Assembly (NCBI GenBank): GCA_016932735.1
Contig: JAFGCI010000002.1
Coordinates: 62,001-126,000 of the forward strand
From: Candidatus Aenigmatarchaeota archaeon
Lineage (GTDB): Archaea; Aenigmatarchaeota; Aenigmatarchaeia; QMZP01; QMZT01
DNA length: 64,000 nt
Reading direction: 5' to 3'
Shown here: piece after piece, positions 35,511-43,900 of the stretch
Layout of the letters: each line of letters opens with the position of its first letter
Numbering within the stretch: position 1 is the stretch's first letter
Notes under the pieces: generated by a model
Told to the model about the DNA's origin: nothing
Databases searched by the model: none
What the model saw: only the letters and a program-made list of their open reading frames with translations
Program-made: the position numbers and the translations under genes

Positions 35511-36811
35511 TCGTAATACTCCAGACCAAGATGAGTAATAAGCTCTTCTCCTTTCAAATGCCTCAGCATGTTCTTAAGCTTCATGTGCTGTATGAAAAGG
35601 TCATGCTCCGGATAAATATTTTCTGCATGAAGCGGACTTTTGAAATAGAACGATAACCATTCCTGTATGCCTTTCAGGCCTGCTCTCTGTGCAAGATCCA
35701 TGAACAGTGCAAGGTCGAGGACTATAGGCGCGGCCAGTATGCTATCTTTGCAGAGGAAGTTCACCTTTATCTGCATGTTGTAGCCGAGCCATCCGAATAT
35801 ATCGATATGGTCCCATCCTTCCTTGTCGTCGCCTTTCGGCGGATAATAGTTAATCCTGACCTTGTGGTACATGTCCCTGTAGAGGTCCGGATATTTATCC
35901 GGCTGAAATATATAATCCAGACATCCCCTTTTGCTGACTTCCTTGCTCTTAAATGAGCCTGCATCATCGAGGACAAGACCATCCCTGTTTCCCAGAATGT
36001 TCGTGGAGAACCAACCCCTGACCCCAATCATTCTTGATTTTAATCCTGGGGCGAGTATCGTCTTCATAAGAGTCTGGCCGGTCTTGAAATCCTTTCCCGA
36101 AATAGGAACGCCTTTTTTATTTGACAACTCGGCCAATGCAGGTATGTCAACGGCTGAATGCGGGGCCCCATGAGCGAAAGGAACGCCTTCCATTATCGAC
36201 GCGTATGCATATATCATTGAAGGCGATATTGTCGCGTCGTTTTTTTCCAGTCCTTTTTCGAAAGCTTCTATTGTTTCATGTACGGATCCGTTCTCCTGGT
36301 AAGTCTCAGTGCTACCGCACCAGACTGTTACCATTCTGTCCAGATTCTTCTCTTTTTTGAAATTGCGTATGTCTTCCCTCAGCTGCTCAGCCAGTTCCTT
36401 CTTTGTTTTTCCTTTTTTGACATTCGGACCTTCTATATTCTTGACATACTGATGATCAAAGACGGCCTTCATCGGTTTTATCGTCTTCATAAAATCCCTG
36501 ACCCTTTCCAAATCCTCATGGCTCAATACGCCTGCTTTCTTTGCAGCCTCATACGCATTGTCCTCAAATATATCCCACGCTGCAAATTCTATATCGTCAA
36601 GATTGGCTAAGGGAACAAAATCCTTTATCATGGGAGTCCTGTTCTCGTCCCTTCTCCCCAGCCTTATAGTCTGCATCTGAGTAACGCTTCCGTAAGGTTT
36701 TGATAGTCCCTTTCTTACCATCTCCACTCCTGCTATAAAAGTTGTTGAGACAGCCCCAAGACCGGGAATCAAAATACCCAGCTTCCCTTTTGCCGGCTTA
36801 ATTTCAACCAT
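35507..36811 (-). CDS. ino1: Myo-inositol-1-phosphate synthase
   Basis: The 434-residue protein converts glucose 6-phosphate to inositol 1-phosphate, the headgroup precursor of archaeal phosphatidylinositol lipids. The Rossmann motif GILIPGLGAVSTTFIAGV is at residue about 11-28. Family segments include NREGL-like GNRDGLVLDD, the SPSMIYAYASIMEGVPFAHG block and the FLGWLGYNMQIKVNFL-like block. I chose the ATG at 36811 (protein starts MVEIKP) over the GTG at 36826 because GGAGGATG lies just upstream of it as a ribosome site. The promoter is covered by a palindromic operator, so expression is probably controlled by the divergent PadR-like gene. Confidence 0.93.
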   Translation of the reverse strand: MVEIKPAKGKLGILIPGLGAVSTTFIAGVEMVRKGLSKPYGSVTQMQTIRLGRRDENRTPMIKDFVPLANLDDIEFAAWDIFEDNAYEAAKKAGVLSHEDLERVRDFMKTIKPMKAVFDHQYVKNIEGPNVKKGKTKKELAEQLREDIRNFKKEKNLDRMVTVWCGSTETYQENGSVHETIEAFEKGLEKNDATISPSMIYAYASIMEGVPFAHGAPHSAVDIPALAELSNKKGVPISGKDFKTGQTLMKTILAPGLKSRMIGVRGWFSTNILGNRDGLVLDDAGSFKSKEVSKRGCLDYIFQPDKYPDLYRDMYHKVRINYYPPKGDDKEGWDHIDIFGWLGYNMQIKVNFLCKDSILAAPIVLDLALFMDLAQRAGLKGIQEWLSFYFKSPLHAENIYPEHDLFIQHMKLKNMLRHLKGEELITHLGLEYYD

Positions 36812-36828
36812 GATATCATCCTCCACTA

Positions 36829-36844
36829 TTTTACAGATGTAAAA
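36829..36844. promoter_or_regulatory. Operator 1: inverted repeat TTTTACA-N2-TGTAAAA
   Basis: TTTTACAGATGTAAAA is a 7-bp inverted repeat with a 2-bp centre, lying between the ino1 TATA-like element (about 36850-36860, minus strand) and the ino1 ribosome site. The same half-sites recur 52 bp away in operator 2, about five helical turns. Confidence 0.8.
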
Positions 36845-36879
36845 CTTATTTATATAAAATATAGAAAGGATGTTTATAT

Positions 36880-36897
36880 ATTTTACATATGTAAAAT
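36880..36897. promoter_or_regulatory. Operator 2: 18-bp perfect palindrome before the PadR-like gene
   Basis: ATTTTACATATGTAAAAT is perfectly palindromic. It lies directly between the TATA box GTTTATATA (36872-36880) and the ATG of the PadR-like gene at 36904, where a bound protein would block initiation. Paired with operator 1 it argues for autoregulation and control of ino1. Confidence 0.8.
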
Positions 36898-36903
36898 AAT
36901 CTT

Positions 36904-37215
36904 ATGCCGGAGAAACTTATCAGGAGGCTCGTAGAACTGAATACAAAGGACTGCCTCTGGATTTACATACTCAGCATACTGTCAGAAAAACCTGTACATG
37001 CTTACAGTATAAGGAATATTATAGAAATGAGATTCGGCTTCAGGCCCGGAAACGTCACTGCTTACAGAGTCCTTTATTACCTGACTACCAAAGGGTATGT
37101 AAACAATAAGGCGGAAGGGAGAAGAAAAATTTACTCGATTACACCTTCAGGAAAAAAGGAACTTTCCAATGCAATCGGTTTTTACAAAAAACAGATAAGT
37201 ATTCTCGGGGAATGA
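36904..37215 (+). CDS. PadR-family winged-helix regulator
   Basis: The 103-residue protein matches the PadR pattern: LWIYILSILSEKPVHAYSIRNIIEMRFGFRPGNVTAYRVLYYLTTKGYV followed by a wing (GRRKIYSITPSGKKEL) and a short C-terminal helix. PadR proteins bind as dimers to palindromes close to their own promoters. It is divergent from ino1, and the two palindromes in the 92-bp gap (36829-36844 and 36880-36897) are the natural sites. The gene is probably leaderless, as the TATA box ends 23 nt before the ATG. Confidence 0.88.
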   Translation: MPEKLIRRLVELNTKDCLWIYILSILSEKPVHAYSIRNIIEMRFGFRPGNVTAYRVLYYLTTKGYVNNKAEGRRKIYSITPSGKKELSNAIGFYKKQISILGE

Positions 37216-37227
37216 CTTTTGTTCAAT

Positions 37228-37237
37228 ATATATAAGC
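37228..37237 (+). promoter_or_regulatory. TATA box of the 91-aa membrane protein gene
   Basis: ATATATATAA-type sequence ends about 23 nt before the ATG at 37260, which predicts a leaderless message. Confidence 0.55.
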
Positions 37238-37259
37238 ATCCTTCCACCAATTATATTCT

Positions 37260-37535
37260 ATGAAAGAGTCAATAATGATAGTCATTGCGGCAATAGTCGT
37301 GCTTGTGATTGCTTTGGTCCTCCTGACCATTTTCGGCCAGGGGATGAATCCCGTAGGCAGTTTTTCCAATCAGGCCAATCTTTGCAGGGCAAGCGGTGCA
37401 AGCTCATGCCAGCTCACAGGCGGTCTACCTCCGGGATGGTCATCAACACGATACAAAGTAAACAAGGACGGGGTAGAAGTCGAGGAAAGCTGTGCGCAGA
37501 TGATAAACGTTGATGTTTGCTCTGACCTGTCATAA
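37260..37535 (+). CDS. Small single-pass extracytoplasmic protein with four cysteines (91 aa)
   Basis: Residues about 5-25 are a strong membrane helix (IMIVIAAIVVLVIALVLLTIF) preceded by Lys and Glu. The remaining 65 residues are hydrophilic with four cysteines and no recognisable domain. The N-terminal helix could be a pilin-like or anchor segment, but no class III prepilin cleavage motif is visible before it. It lies 43 bp upstream of the HtpX-like gene on the same strand. Function unknown. It shares a Cys-containing outer part with the giant proteins but no clear motif. Confidence 0.6.
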   Translation: MKESIMIVIAAIVVLVIALVLLTIFGQGMNPVGSFSNQANLCRASGASSCQLTGGLPPGWSSTRYKVNKDGVEVEESCAQMINVDVCSDLS

Positions 37536-37577
37536 AAACTTATCCTTCTTTTTATTCATTTTAATCAATAATATATT

Positions 37578-38435
37578 ATGCTATATGCATTAGGATTCAT
37601 TGGATTGCTTTCGGCTTTATTGCTCACTTTGGGTTGGTTTATAGGCGGAATGACAGGACTGGAAGTTGCTCTGCTTCTTATAGTAGCTATATTGCTTCTG
37701 GCAAACGTATTTCCAGAAAAAGTTATGATCAGGATTTACAAAGCAAAGAAATATGAAAACGGAGAAATAGATAAAATCCTGGAAAAGCTTTGCTTCGAGG
37801 CACAGGTAGAAAAGCCAAGAGTGTTTATTATCGATAACCGTGTCCCCAATTCGCTTATCGTCGGAAGGAGCAAGTCTCATTTCACGATAATAATAACAAA
37901 AGGTATATTCGATCTTAGTAAAGACGAAATAGAAGGAGTTCTTTCCCACCAGATAGGACATGCCCACAGGGGCGACATGATATTGATGAGTTCCGTGGCT
38001 GTCGTTGCGTATATTATTTCATATATAGGGCAGAAGGCGTACTGGGCATTCTATCTGGAAAACGAAGGCGGCGCCGAAAAATCCTTTGGTATATTTCTTA
38101 TGACAATATTCGCTCCCCCGGCCATGCTAATAACAAGGACATTCCTTACAAACAGGACTGAATACAGGGCAGACAAGACGGGGGCGACGATTACACACAA
38201 ACCAATGGATATAGCATCCGCCATCCAGAAAATAGAAGCCATCTCAAAGCATGAGAGAATACACGGGCCGGCAGCCACATCACATTTATGGATTGTCAAT
38301 CCTTTCAGAGAGGATAAATTGGCAAATGCTTTCTATTCGCATCCGCCCATCGAAAACCGTATGCATATGCTCGAGTCTGCGGCTAACAGAAGCACGATGG
38401 AGCGGGAATTTGTAGAGCCATCTATAGGGTTCTAG
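37578..38435 (+). CDS. HtpX/M48-like membrane protein with HQxxH in place of HExxH
   Basis: The 285-residue protein has the HtpX layout. Two membrane helices lie at residues 1-45. The segment PNSLIVGRSKSHFTIIITKGI (PNAFATG-like) comes next, then the metal motif region EIEGVLSHQIGHAHRGD (124-133), more hydrophobic stretches, and TEYRAD with Glu195 as third zinc ligand. The catalytic Glu of HExxH is replaced by Gln125 (codon CAG), while both His and Glu195 remain. Zinc could still bind, but normal peptidase activity is not expected. It may be a pseudoprotease or regulator, or a sequencing error at one base; the rest of the gene looks well preserved. Confidence 0.85.
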   Translation: MLYALGFIGLLSALLLTLGWFIGGMTGLEVALLLIVAILLLANVFPEKVMIRIYKAKKYENGEIDKILEKLCFEAQVEKPRVFIIDNRVPNSLIVGRSKSHFTIIITKGIFDLSKDEIEGVLSHQIGHAHRGDMILMSSVAVVAYIISYIGQKAYWAFYLENEGGAEKSFGIFLMTIFAPPAMLITRTFLTNRTEYRADKTGATITHKPMDIASAIQKIEAISKHERIHGPAATSHLWIVNPFREDKLANAFYSHPPIENRMHMLESAANRSTMEREFVEPSIGF

Positions 38436-38442
38436 CTTTAAT

Positions 38443-38453
38443 TATTATATAAA
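38443..38453 (+). promoter_or_regulatory. TATA box of the beta-CASP gene
   Basis: TTATATAAAAG lies 24-34 nt before the ATG at 38477. This position rules out the in-frame TTG at 38456 as a start, since it would precede the expected transcription start. Confidence 0.6.
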
Positions 38454-38476
38454 AGTTGAAACCCATATACCTTTTC

Positions 38477-39727
38477 ATGATTGATATCCGGGTTCTGGGT
38501 TCCGGAAGAGAGGTCGGCCGCTCAGCCATACTTCTTGACACCGGTTCCGAAAAATTCATGTTTGATTACGGCATAGAGGTTCAGGACGGCAATGTCCCTG
38601 TAGCGCCTCCGCTCACACTGGACGGCGTCTTCATATCACATGCACATCTTGACCATTCAGGACTCACACCGCAGTTATATTCAATGGGTTACGAGGGACT
38701 GACGTTCATGACATCTGCAACGAAAAATATTTCTTATGAGCTTCTCAAAGACTCTTTGCATGTCCAGAAGAAGAAAGGAGTGAAGCCGTATTATCTGCCT
38801 GTACACATCAATCAGATGGAAGAGAATACAGAAACGCTGGAGAACGGTGAGAGCGTCAAAATAGGAAAGTCCAAGGTAAGTTTCGAGTCTGCGGGACATA
38901 TTCCAGGGAGCTCCCAGGTGATGCTGGAATCACATAAAAATAAAATACTTTATACGGGGGATGTCAAATTCATTGACACCAAACTCATGAAAGGCGCGGA
39001 AAAGAATTTCGAGAATATAAACACTATAATATCGGAGTCAACTTATTCTTACGCAGAACACCCGGATAGAAAGGGTTTAGAGGACAGACTCCGGACAGTC
39101 GCACAGGATACGCTATATAATGATGGAATCCTTCTGCTTCCGGCATTTGCTGTCGGGAGAACACAGGAACTTCTACTGATACTTAAGGATATGGGATTTC
39201 CTATCATAATGGATGGTATGGGCATAACGATAACGGAAAAGACTTTGATGCATCCGGAAACTATCAGGAGCCCGGGAGCTCTGGCAGAGGCTTTTGGCGC
39301 TGCAGGAAAGGCCAGACGCGATTCGCAGAGGGCGTCAGTCATGCAAAAGCCCTGCATCATTATAACCACGTCAGGCATGATGAATGGCGGTCCAATCGGA
39401 TATTATATGAAGCACCTTCACAAGAGGAAAGAGTGTTCGATAGTCCAGACGGGGTTCCAGGTCGAGGGAACTGTAGGTAGGATATTCAAGGACACAGGAA
39501 GATATGTAAATGACGGCATTGATGTCAGGTCTCATATGAATTTTGAATTCCTTGACTTTTCGGCTCACACCGATAAAAATCATCTGATTGATTTCTACAA
39601 AAAGCTGAATCCGGAAAAAATAATTCTTGTACACGGGGAATTCACAGAGGACTTTGCAAGAGAACTTAAAGAAGAGCATGGATTTGATGCATTTGCCCCG
39701 AGCAACGGGGAGACAATATCGGTTTGA
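38477..39727 (+). CDS. Metallo-beta-lactamase/beta-CASP ribonuclease, no KH domains
   Basis: The 416-residue protein keeps all motifs of the family: SHAHLDHSG (HxHxDH), AGHIPGSS, YTGDVKF, beta-CASP motif A IISESTY, motif B FSAHTDK and motif C VHGE. Archaeal members are RNA-processing or decay nucleases (aCPSF2 or aRNase J groups). The lack of N-terminal KH domains argues against aCPSF1, the transcription termination factor. The exact subgroup is not settled. The start is ATG 38477, giving MIDIRVLGSG, the usual family N-terminus. The gene converges with the 414-aa gene with one base between stop codons. Confidence 0.9.
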   Translation: MIDIRVLGSGREVGRSAILLDTGSEKFMFDYGIEVQDGNVPVAPPLTLDGVFISHAHLDHSGLTPQLYSMGYEGLTFMTSATKNISYELLKDSLHVQKKKGVKPYYLPVHINQMEENTETLENGESVKIGKSKVSFESAGHIPGSSQVMLESHKNKILYTGDVKFIDTKLMKGAEKNFENINTIISESTYSYAEHPDRKGLEDRLRTVAQDTLYNDGILLLPAFAVGRTQELLLILKDMGFPIIMDGMGITITEKTLMHPETIRSPGALAEAFGAAGKARRDSQRASVMQKPCIIITTSGMMNGGPIGYYMKHLHKRKECSIVQTGFQVEGTVGRIFKDTGRYVNDGIDVRSHMNFEFLDFSAHTDKNHLIDFYKKLNPEKIILVHGEFTEDFARELKEEHGFDAFAPSNGETISV

Positions 39728-39728
39728 A

Positions 39729-40973
39729 TCATTGCCCGAGTTTGCTAACATATTTTTCTTTTCTTCCCCCGGATAATTTCTTGTACAACACTATATTTGA
39801 TATCACAATCAGGACAATCACGAAATAGAAAAGCATGTACATGTTGTCCGTCTCAGATGCCTTGTCGGGAGTTTGCGCGGAGATGACCTGGCCCGTCGGC
39901 ACTATGGAAATGCTGTCCCTTCTTACGTTGATATCGAATACCTTTTCCTCTTTCTTATCAAGATAGTTCAGTGTTATCTTCATAAGGAACTTTCCTTCAC
40001 TAAGTTCATTGGTCTCGAGATAGCCCGGTATTATCTGGACGCCTCCCGCCGGGACTTCTACATGTTCGCTTGAATATTTTGAATAAAGGTTTCCCTGTTC
40101 ATCCATTATGGTGAATGAAGCATAAACATCATCTATTAGTTCGTTCCACATGTTCTGCGCTATTATTTCAAACTTGGCTATGCCGCCAAGCCTGAAATTC
40201 TCTGCCGAGATATTAAATATCTCTATTATCGGGTTGCCGACAGTGAATCTCTTTTCATCTCTTGCAAAGCTCTGCCCGTAAATGACTTCAGATACTGCAA
40301 GCATGTTTCCCTGAGTATCGGGAGTCCATCCTATTGAAATGAGTTCAGTGCCCTTCGATTTGACCGCTGTTCTGTCGCCTTTAAGCGATGCTATTTTTGC
40401 GTTAAGCGGAGACAGGACGTTTATCAGTGAATCTGTAAGTATGTCATCGGTTCCCAGATTATTGATTTCAATGCCAAAGAAGGACTCTTTTCCGACCCTG
40501 AAGTTGGGAGCAATCAGTCTTATCTCTGCATACTCGCCGGGGTATGGGACGAATACTTTCAGGACTGAATAGACAACGACCTTTGCAGCAATCTGGGTTC
40601 CTCTTGCTTCTCCCGATGCTATCTTTGTATTAATAAGTATCCTGGCTTCATGCGGGCCGGGCTTTCCGATATCATCTGGAAGCTTAAATGTGTATGTCAC
40701 TTTCATGAAATCCATATCCTTCGCCATGTCGAATTCGGGTGTGTCAATGGTGACAAAGTCCGCAAGCTCTCCGTCAACAGAAAGGAATACAGAAACATCT
40801 TTATGCTCGCTGTTCACTATTTTCAATGAAATCGTTTTCTCCATTCCCGGACTGAAAGCATGCTCGGATATTGCCGGAGCTATACCGAGAGCAGAGGCAT
40901 TAATTGATGTTATAAGGACTAACAAAACCGCCATTATCCCTGAGGCCAAAAAGATTTTACGCGAGTCCAACAT
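39729..40973 (-). CDS. Membrane-anchored NEW3/CARDB-like extracellular protein (414 aa)
   Basis: The N-terminus is a signal peptide (about residues 5-28, cleavage near ASALG). About 340 residues of predicted beta-sandwich domains follow, with features of alpha-galactosidase NEW3/CARDB-type domains (FSPGMEKTISLKIVNSEHKDVSVFLSV; IEINNLGTDDI; FEIIAQNMWNELIDDVYASF). A C-terminal membrane helix lies at about 378-397, with a basic tail. The ATG overlaps the last 17 bp of the giant gene upstream, so translation is probably coupled and the two proteins may act together. A membrane tether for the giant protein, which has no C-terminal anchor of its own, is a reasonable guess. Confidence 0.75.
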   Translation of the reverse strand: MLDSRKIFLASGIMAVLLVLITSINASALGIAPAISEHAFSPGMEKTISLKIVNSEHKDVSVFLSVDGELADFVTIDTPEFDMAKDMDFMKVTYTFKLPDDIGKPGPHEARILINTKIASGEARGTQIAAKVVVYSVLKVFVPYPGEYAEIRLIAPNFRVGKESFFGIEINNLGTDDILTDSLINVLSPLNAKIASLKGDRTAVKSKGTELISIGWTPDTQGNMLAVSEVIYGQSFARDEKRFTVGNPIIEIFNISAENFRLGGIAKFEIIAQNMWNELIDDVYASFTIMDEQGNLYSKYSSEHVEVPAGGVQIIPGYLETNELSEGKFLMKITLNYLDKKEEKVFDINVRRDSISIVPTGQVISAQTPDKASETDNMYMLFYFVIVLIVISNIVLYKKLSGGRKEKYVSKLGQ

Positions 40974-43900
40974 ATACAGTCACGTCTGACGTCTTGGTGG
41001 TCGCAGGCTCATCCTGCGGAACGGATATTGAAATGTCTATTTCAGCTTTGTCGTTTCCATCGGTATGGTTGAAGTATGCGATAAGTGTTTTTGCAGTAAG
41101 TGAAAGCGGCTCCCATGAAGTCTGGGAAAGACCGGAATCGAATGAGCTCCATCCTGAATATGTATCAAGCTTGAACTGGTAGTAAGTCGTATCAAGAGGA
41201 GCTGAATCGGATTGCCATAAAGCAGTTGCGTTGATTGTAACGTTGGCTTCCGTATTGCCTATATTCTCTATTATGAAAGGCGGCGGAGAGCCTCCTGTTG
41301 TGTCGTATTGCTGTGTCGGAACTACATTACCGAAGTTTACCTGCGTTACGGTCAGATTAACATCAACATAGGTGACCAGTGTAAAGTTCCATATGTCTGA
41401 CCACTGGCCGTACTCATAGCTGTCGTTTGCACGGACGCACCAATAATAAGTTGCAAAGCTCATTTCCGTCGGGTACTGATAATAGTTATTACTTATACCT
41501 GTTACGTTTTCGAATGGTGTTGAACAGTCGTCATTTAATGATATCATTAACTGATAAGTCACTGCATCTGACTCGTCGTCTGACACAGCTGTCCAGTTGA
41601 ATTTTGGGGTTCTGTTAGTGAATGTATCGTCCCCCTCTTCAGGATATGACAATGGTACCTGCGGAGGTGCTGTGTTCTCTAAGTTGCTCTGCTCTCCGGA
41701 TGAGCCCATGTTCCCCGTCGTGTCGTTTGCATAGACAGTGTAAGTGTACAGGACACCATCGGTAGTCGTCTTGTTCTTGTAACAGGATACGGATGTTCCG
41801 GAACCGACCATTGTCATCGACTCGTTTGCTCCGTTCCAGTTAAGTACGCATGAATGTATGTTACTTGTTGTATCAGCTGCCGTTACATTGATATACATAT
41901 AATTATTAGTTTGCCTTACCCCGTCAGATGGTGTCGGGGAGACGTAAGTCACAGTCGGTGCCCCGGCATCTCCGTAAAGCCGGATACCGTACGGGGCCGT
42001 CCCTTCAAGCATGGTCATGTTTCTCTGCCAGACGTCATCGACGTAAACTCCATATTTCTTTGTTGTATCAGCACTGTCATCTTTTGTCATGTTAATTATT
42101 ACCATTCCGTCCGAGCCCGTGAGCCCATAATTTATAAGAGTTGTCCCGTCCTTGAGGGATATGTTTATGTCCTGCATCGGCTCCCCGTCTCCATCAGTGA
42201 CATTGAATGGGAAGAATCTATTAAGATTGGATCCAGTATCCCAGCCATCAATTGGTGTTGTAAAGTTGACATAACCATGAATTACCTGATTCTCCGCTGC
42301 TCCATACAATCTAAGATCATCAACCATTGAATAAGGCTGTGTGAAATTGGCAATTACATTATCTGCGATTCTTGAATAATCACCCGATGACATAGTTGTA
42401 TTCTCGACTGTAACAACTGAATCTTCATATGCCCAGAATCTATATGTTATAGTTGAATCCGTCAACCAGCAATTGGCTGTATCATAAGATCTCCATTCAT
42501 AAATATCACAACTATCGAAAGTTGCATTAGCTGTATTGAATATATATGGTCTCAAAAGATCGAAATTAACATTTGTTAATGTCAGATTGTTCGGCGTACT
42601 TGATGTTGTTATTATTGTTTTACTGAATGAACTCTCTGGCGGATGGATATCATTAATTGTTACACTTGAACCAGATTGCACTGCATAATAATAGAAACTA
42701 TAAAATGTTGAATCCGTGACTGTTGAATTATCATTATTATAATTGTAATGATAGAAGTTTCCAATGTCGGAATTGTCCAAATAAAGCGTTCCGCCGTTAT
42801 TCAGAACGAGTATTCCATTATCGTTTGTATCAACGTTGGTCATATTAAGAACAAAATCTCCGTCTGTTGAAGATATATTCAAATCGATATCGCTTGTTGT
42901 ATCAGTTAGTCCGTCAATTTCAACTTTGTTTGAGTTTTCGATATAAATGTAAAAATTTGTAGTATATGTATCAAACATTTCTGTTTTTGAATCCTGCCTT
43001 GCGTACATGTAATAGACGTTTGAATCGTTTATGACTGTCTCTCCATCATTAAAGGATTGGAATCTAGCCCTGTTTTTAAATGTTGTATTATCTATTGTAG
43101 CGTTCTCGTAATTGAAGACGTAGTAATAATTATTATCTTCAGTTTCTGTAAATGATGTACCATTATCTGTTGTCAGATTCCCATAGTTATAGAAATCATA
43201 TAATGAATCGGTTGTCATTGACATATCAAATGTTACATTATCAAGTACAAGGTGACCACTTGAACTTATATCAACATCTCCATTTGTAATTGTGATTTGT
43301 TGATCTCTACAAACTACAAGCGTGTCAATATCCCATTGCCCTGAACCGGGAGGACTGCATGCGTAGCATTCATTATTCAGGCAGTGTTCGCCTGATCCGC
43401 ATTCTGAATCAGTCAGACAGTCGTACCAAGTTCCGGAATTGCAGTAGTCATTGTCGCCGTCAGTGTCAACATCCGCAGGTGATGTACCGCTTGTATAGCA
43501 TGAATTTGAATGGACGCAATTTGTTGAAACGGAACAGCATGCATCGGTGGTTGACGGCGAGCTGTCTATAGACGAGTCGTAATCCGAGTCGAAATCATAT
43601 TCATCCGCATCATCGCCGCAGCATGTTGATACAGAAACGTTTCCGCCTATGCCATATTCCTTCCCGCTGTCCCCGCCCGTCTGATCAGAAACGCATCCGC
43701 ATGTATTCGCATCGGCGTCTCCGTCTGTCGTATATGCACAAGACGCACTTACATAACCGCTTGTCCCATCACATGTACTCGGGACCAGTTCATCTGCTGA
43801 TCCGTCTCCGCCGCATACAGCTTCGCAGTTCCCGTCATCGCCTATATTTCCTGAATCGCATGCATCGCAATAGTTGTCGTCATCATCGCAACGTTTTGTG

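Noticed and set aside
36812-36826. GTG start adding five residues to inositol-phosphate synthase
   Set aside because: GGAGGATG, the likely ribosome site, lies within this extension, so the ATG at 36811 is preferred.
38456-38476. TTG start adding seven residues to the beta-CASP protein
   Set aside because: It lies only a few bases after the TATA box, and the family start MIDIRVLG fits the ATG at 38477.
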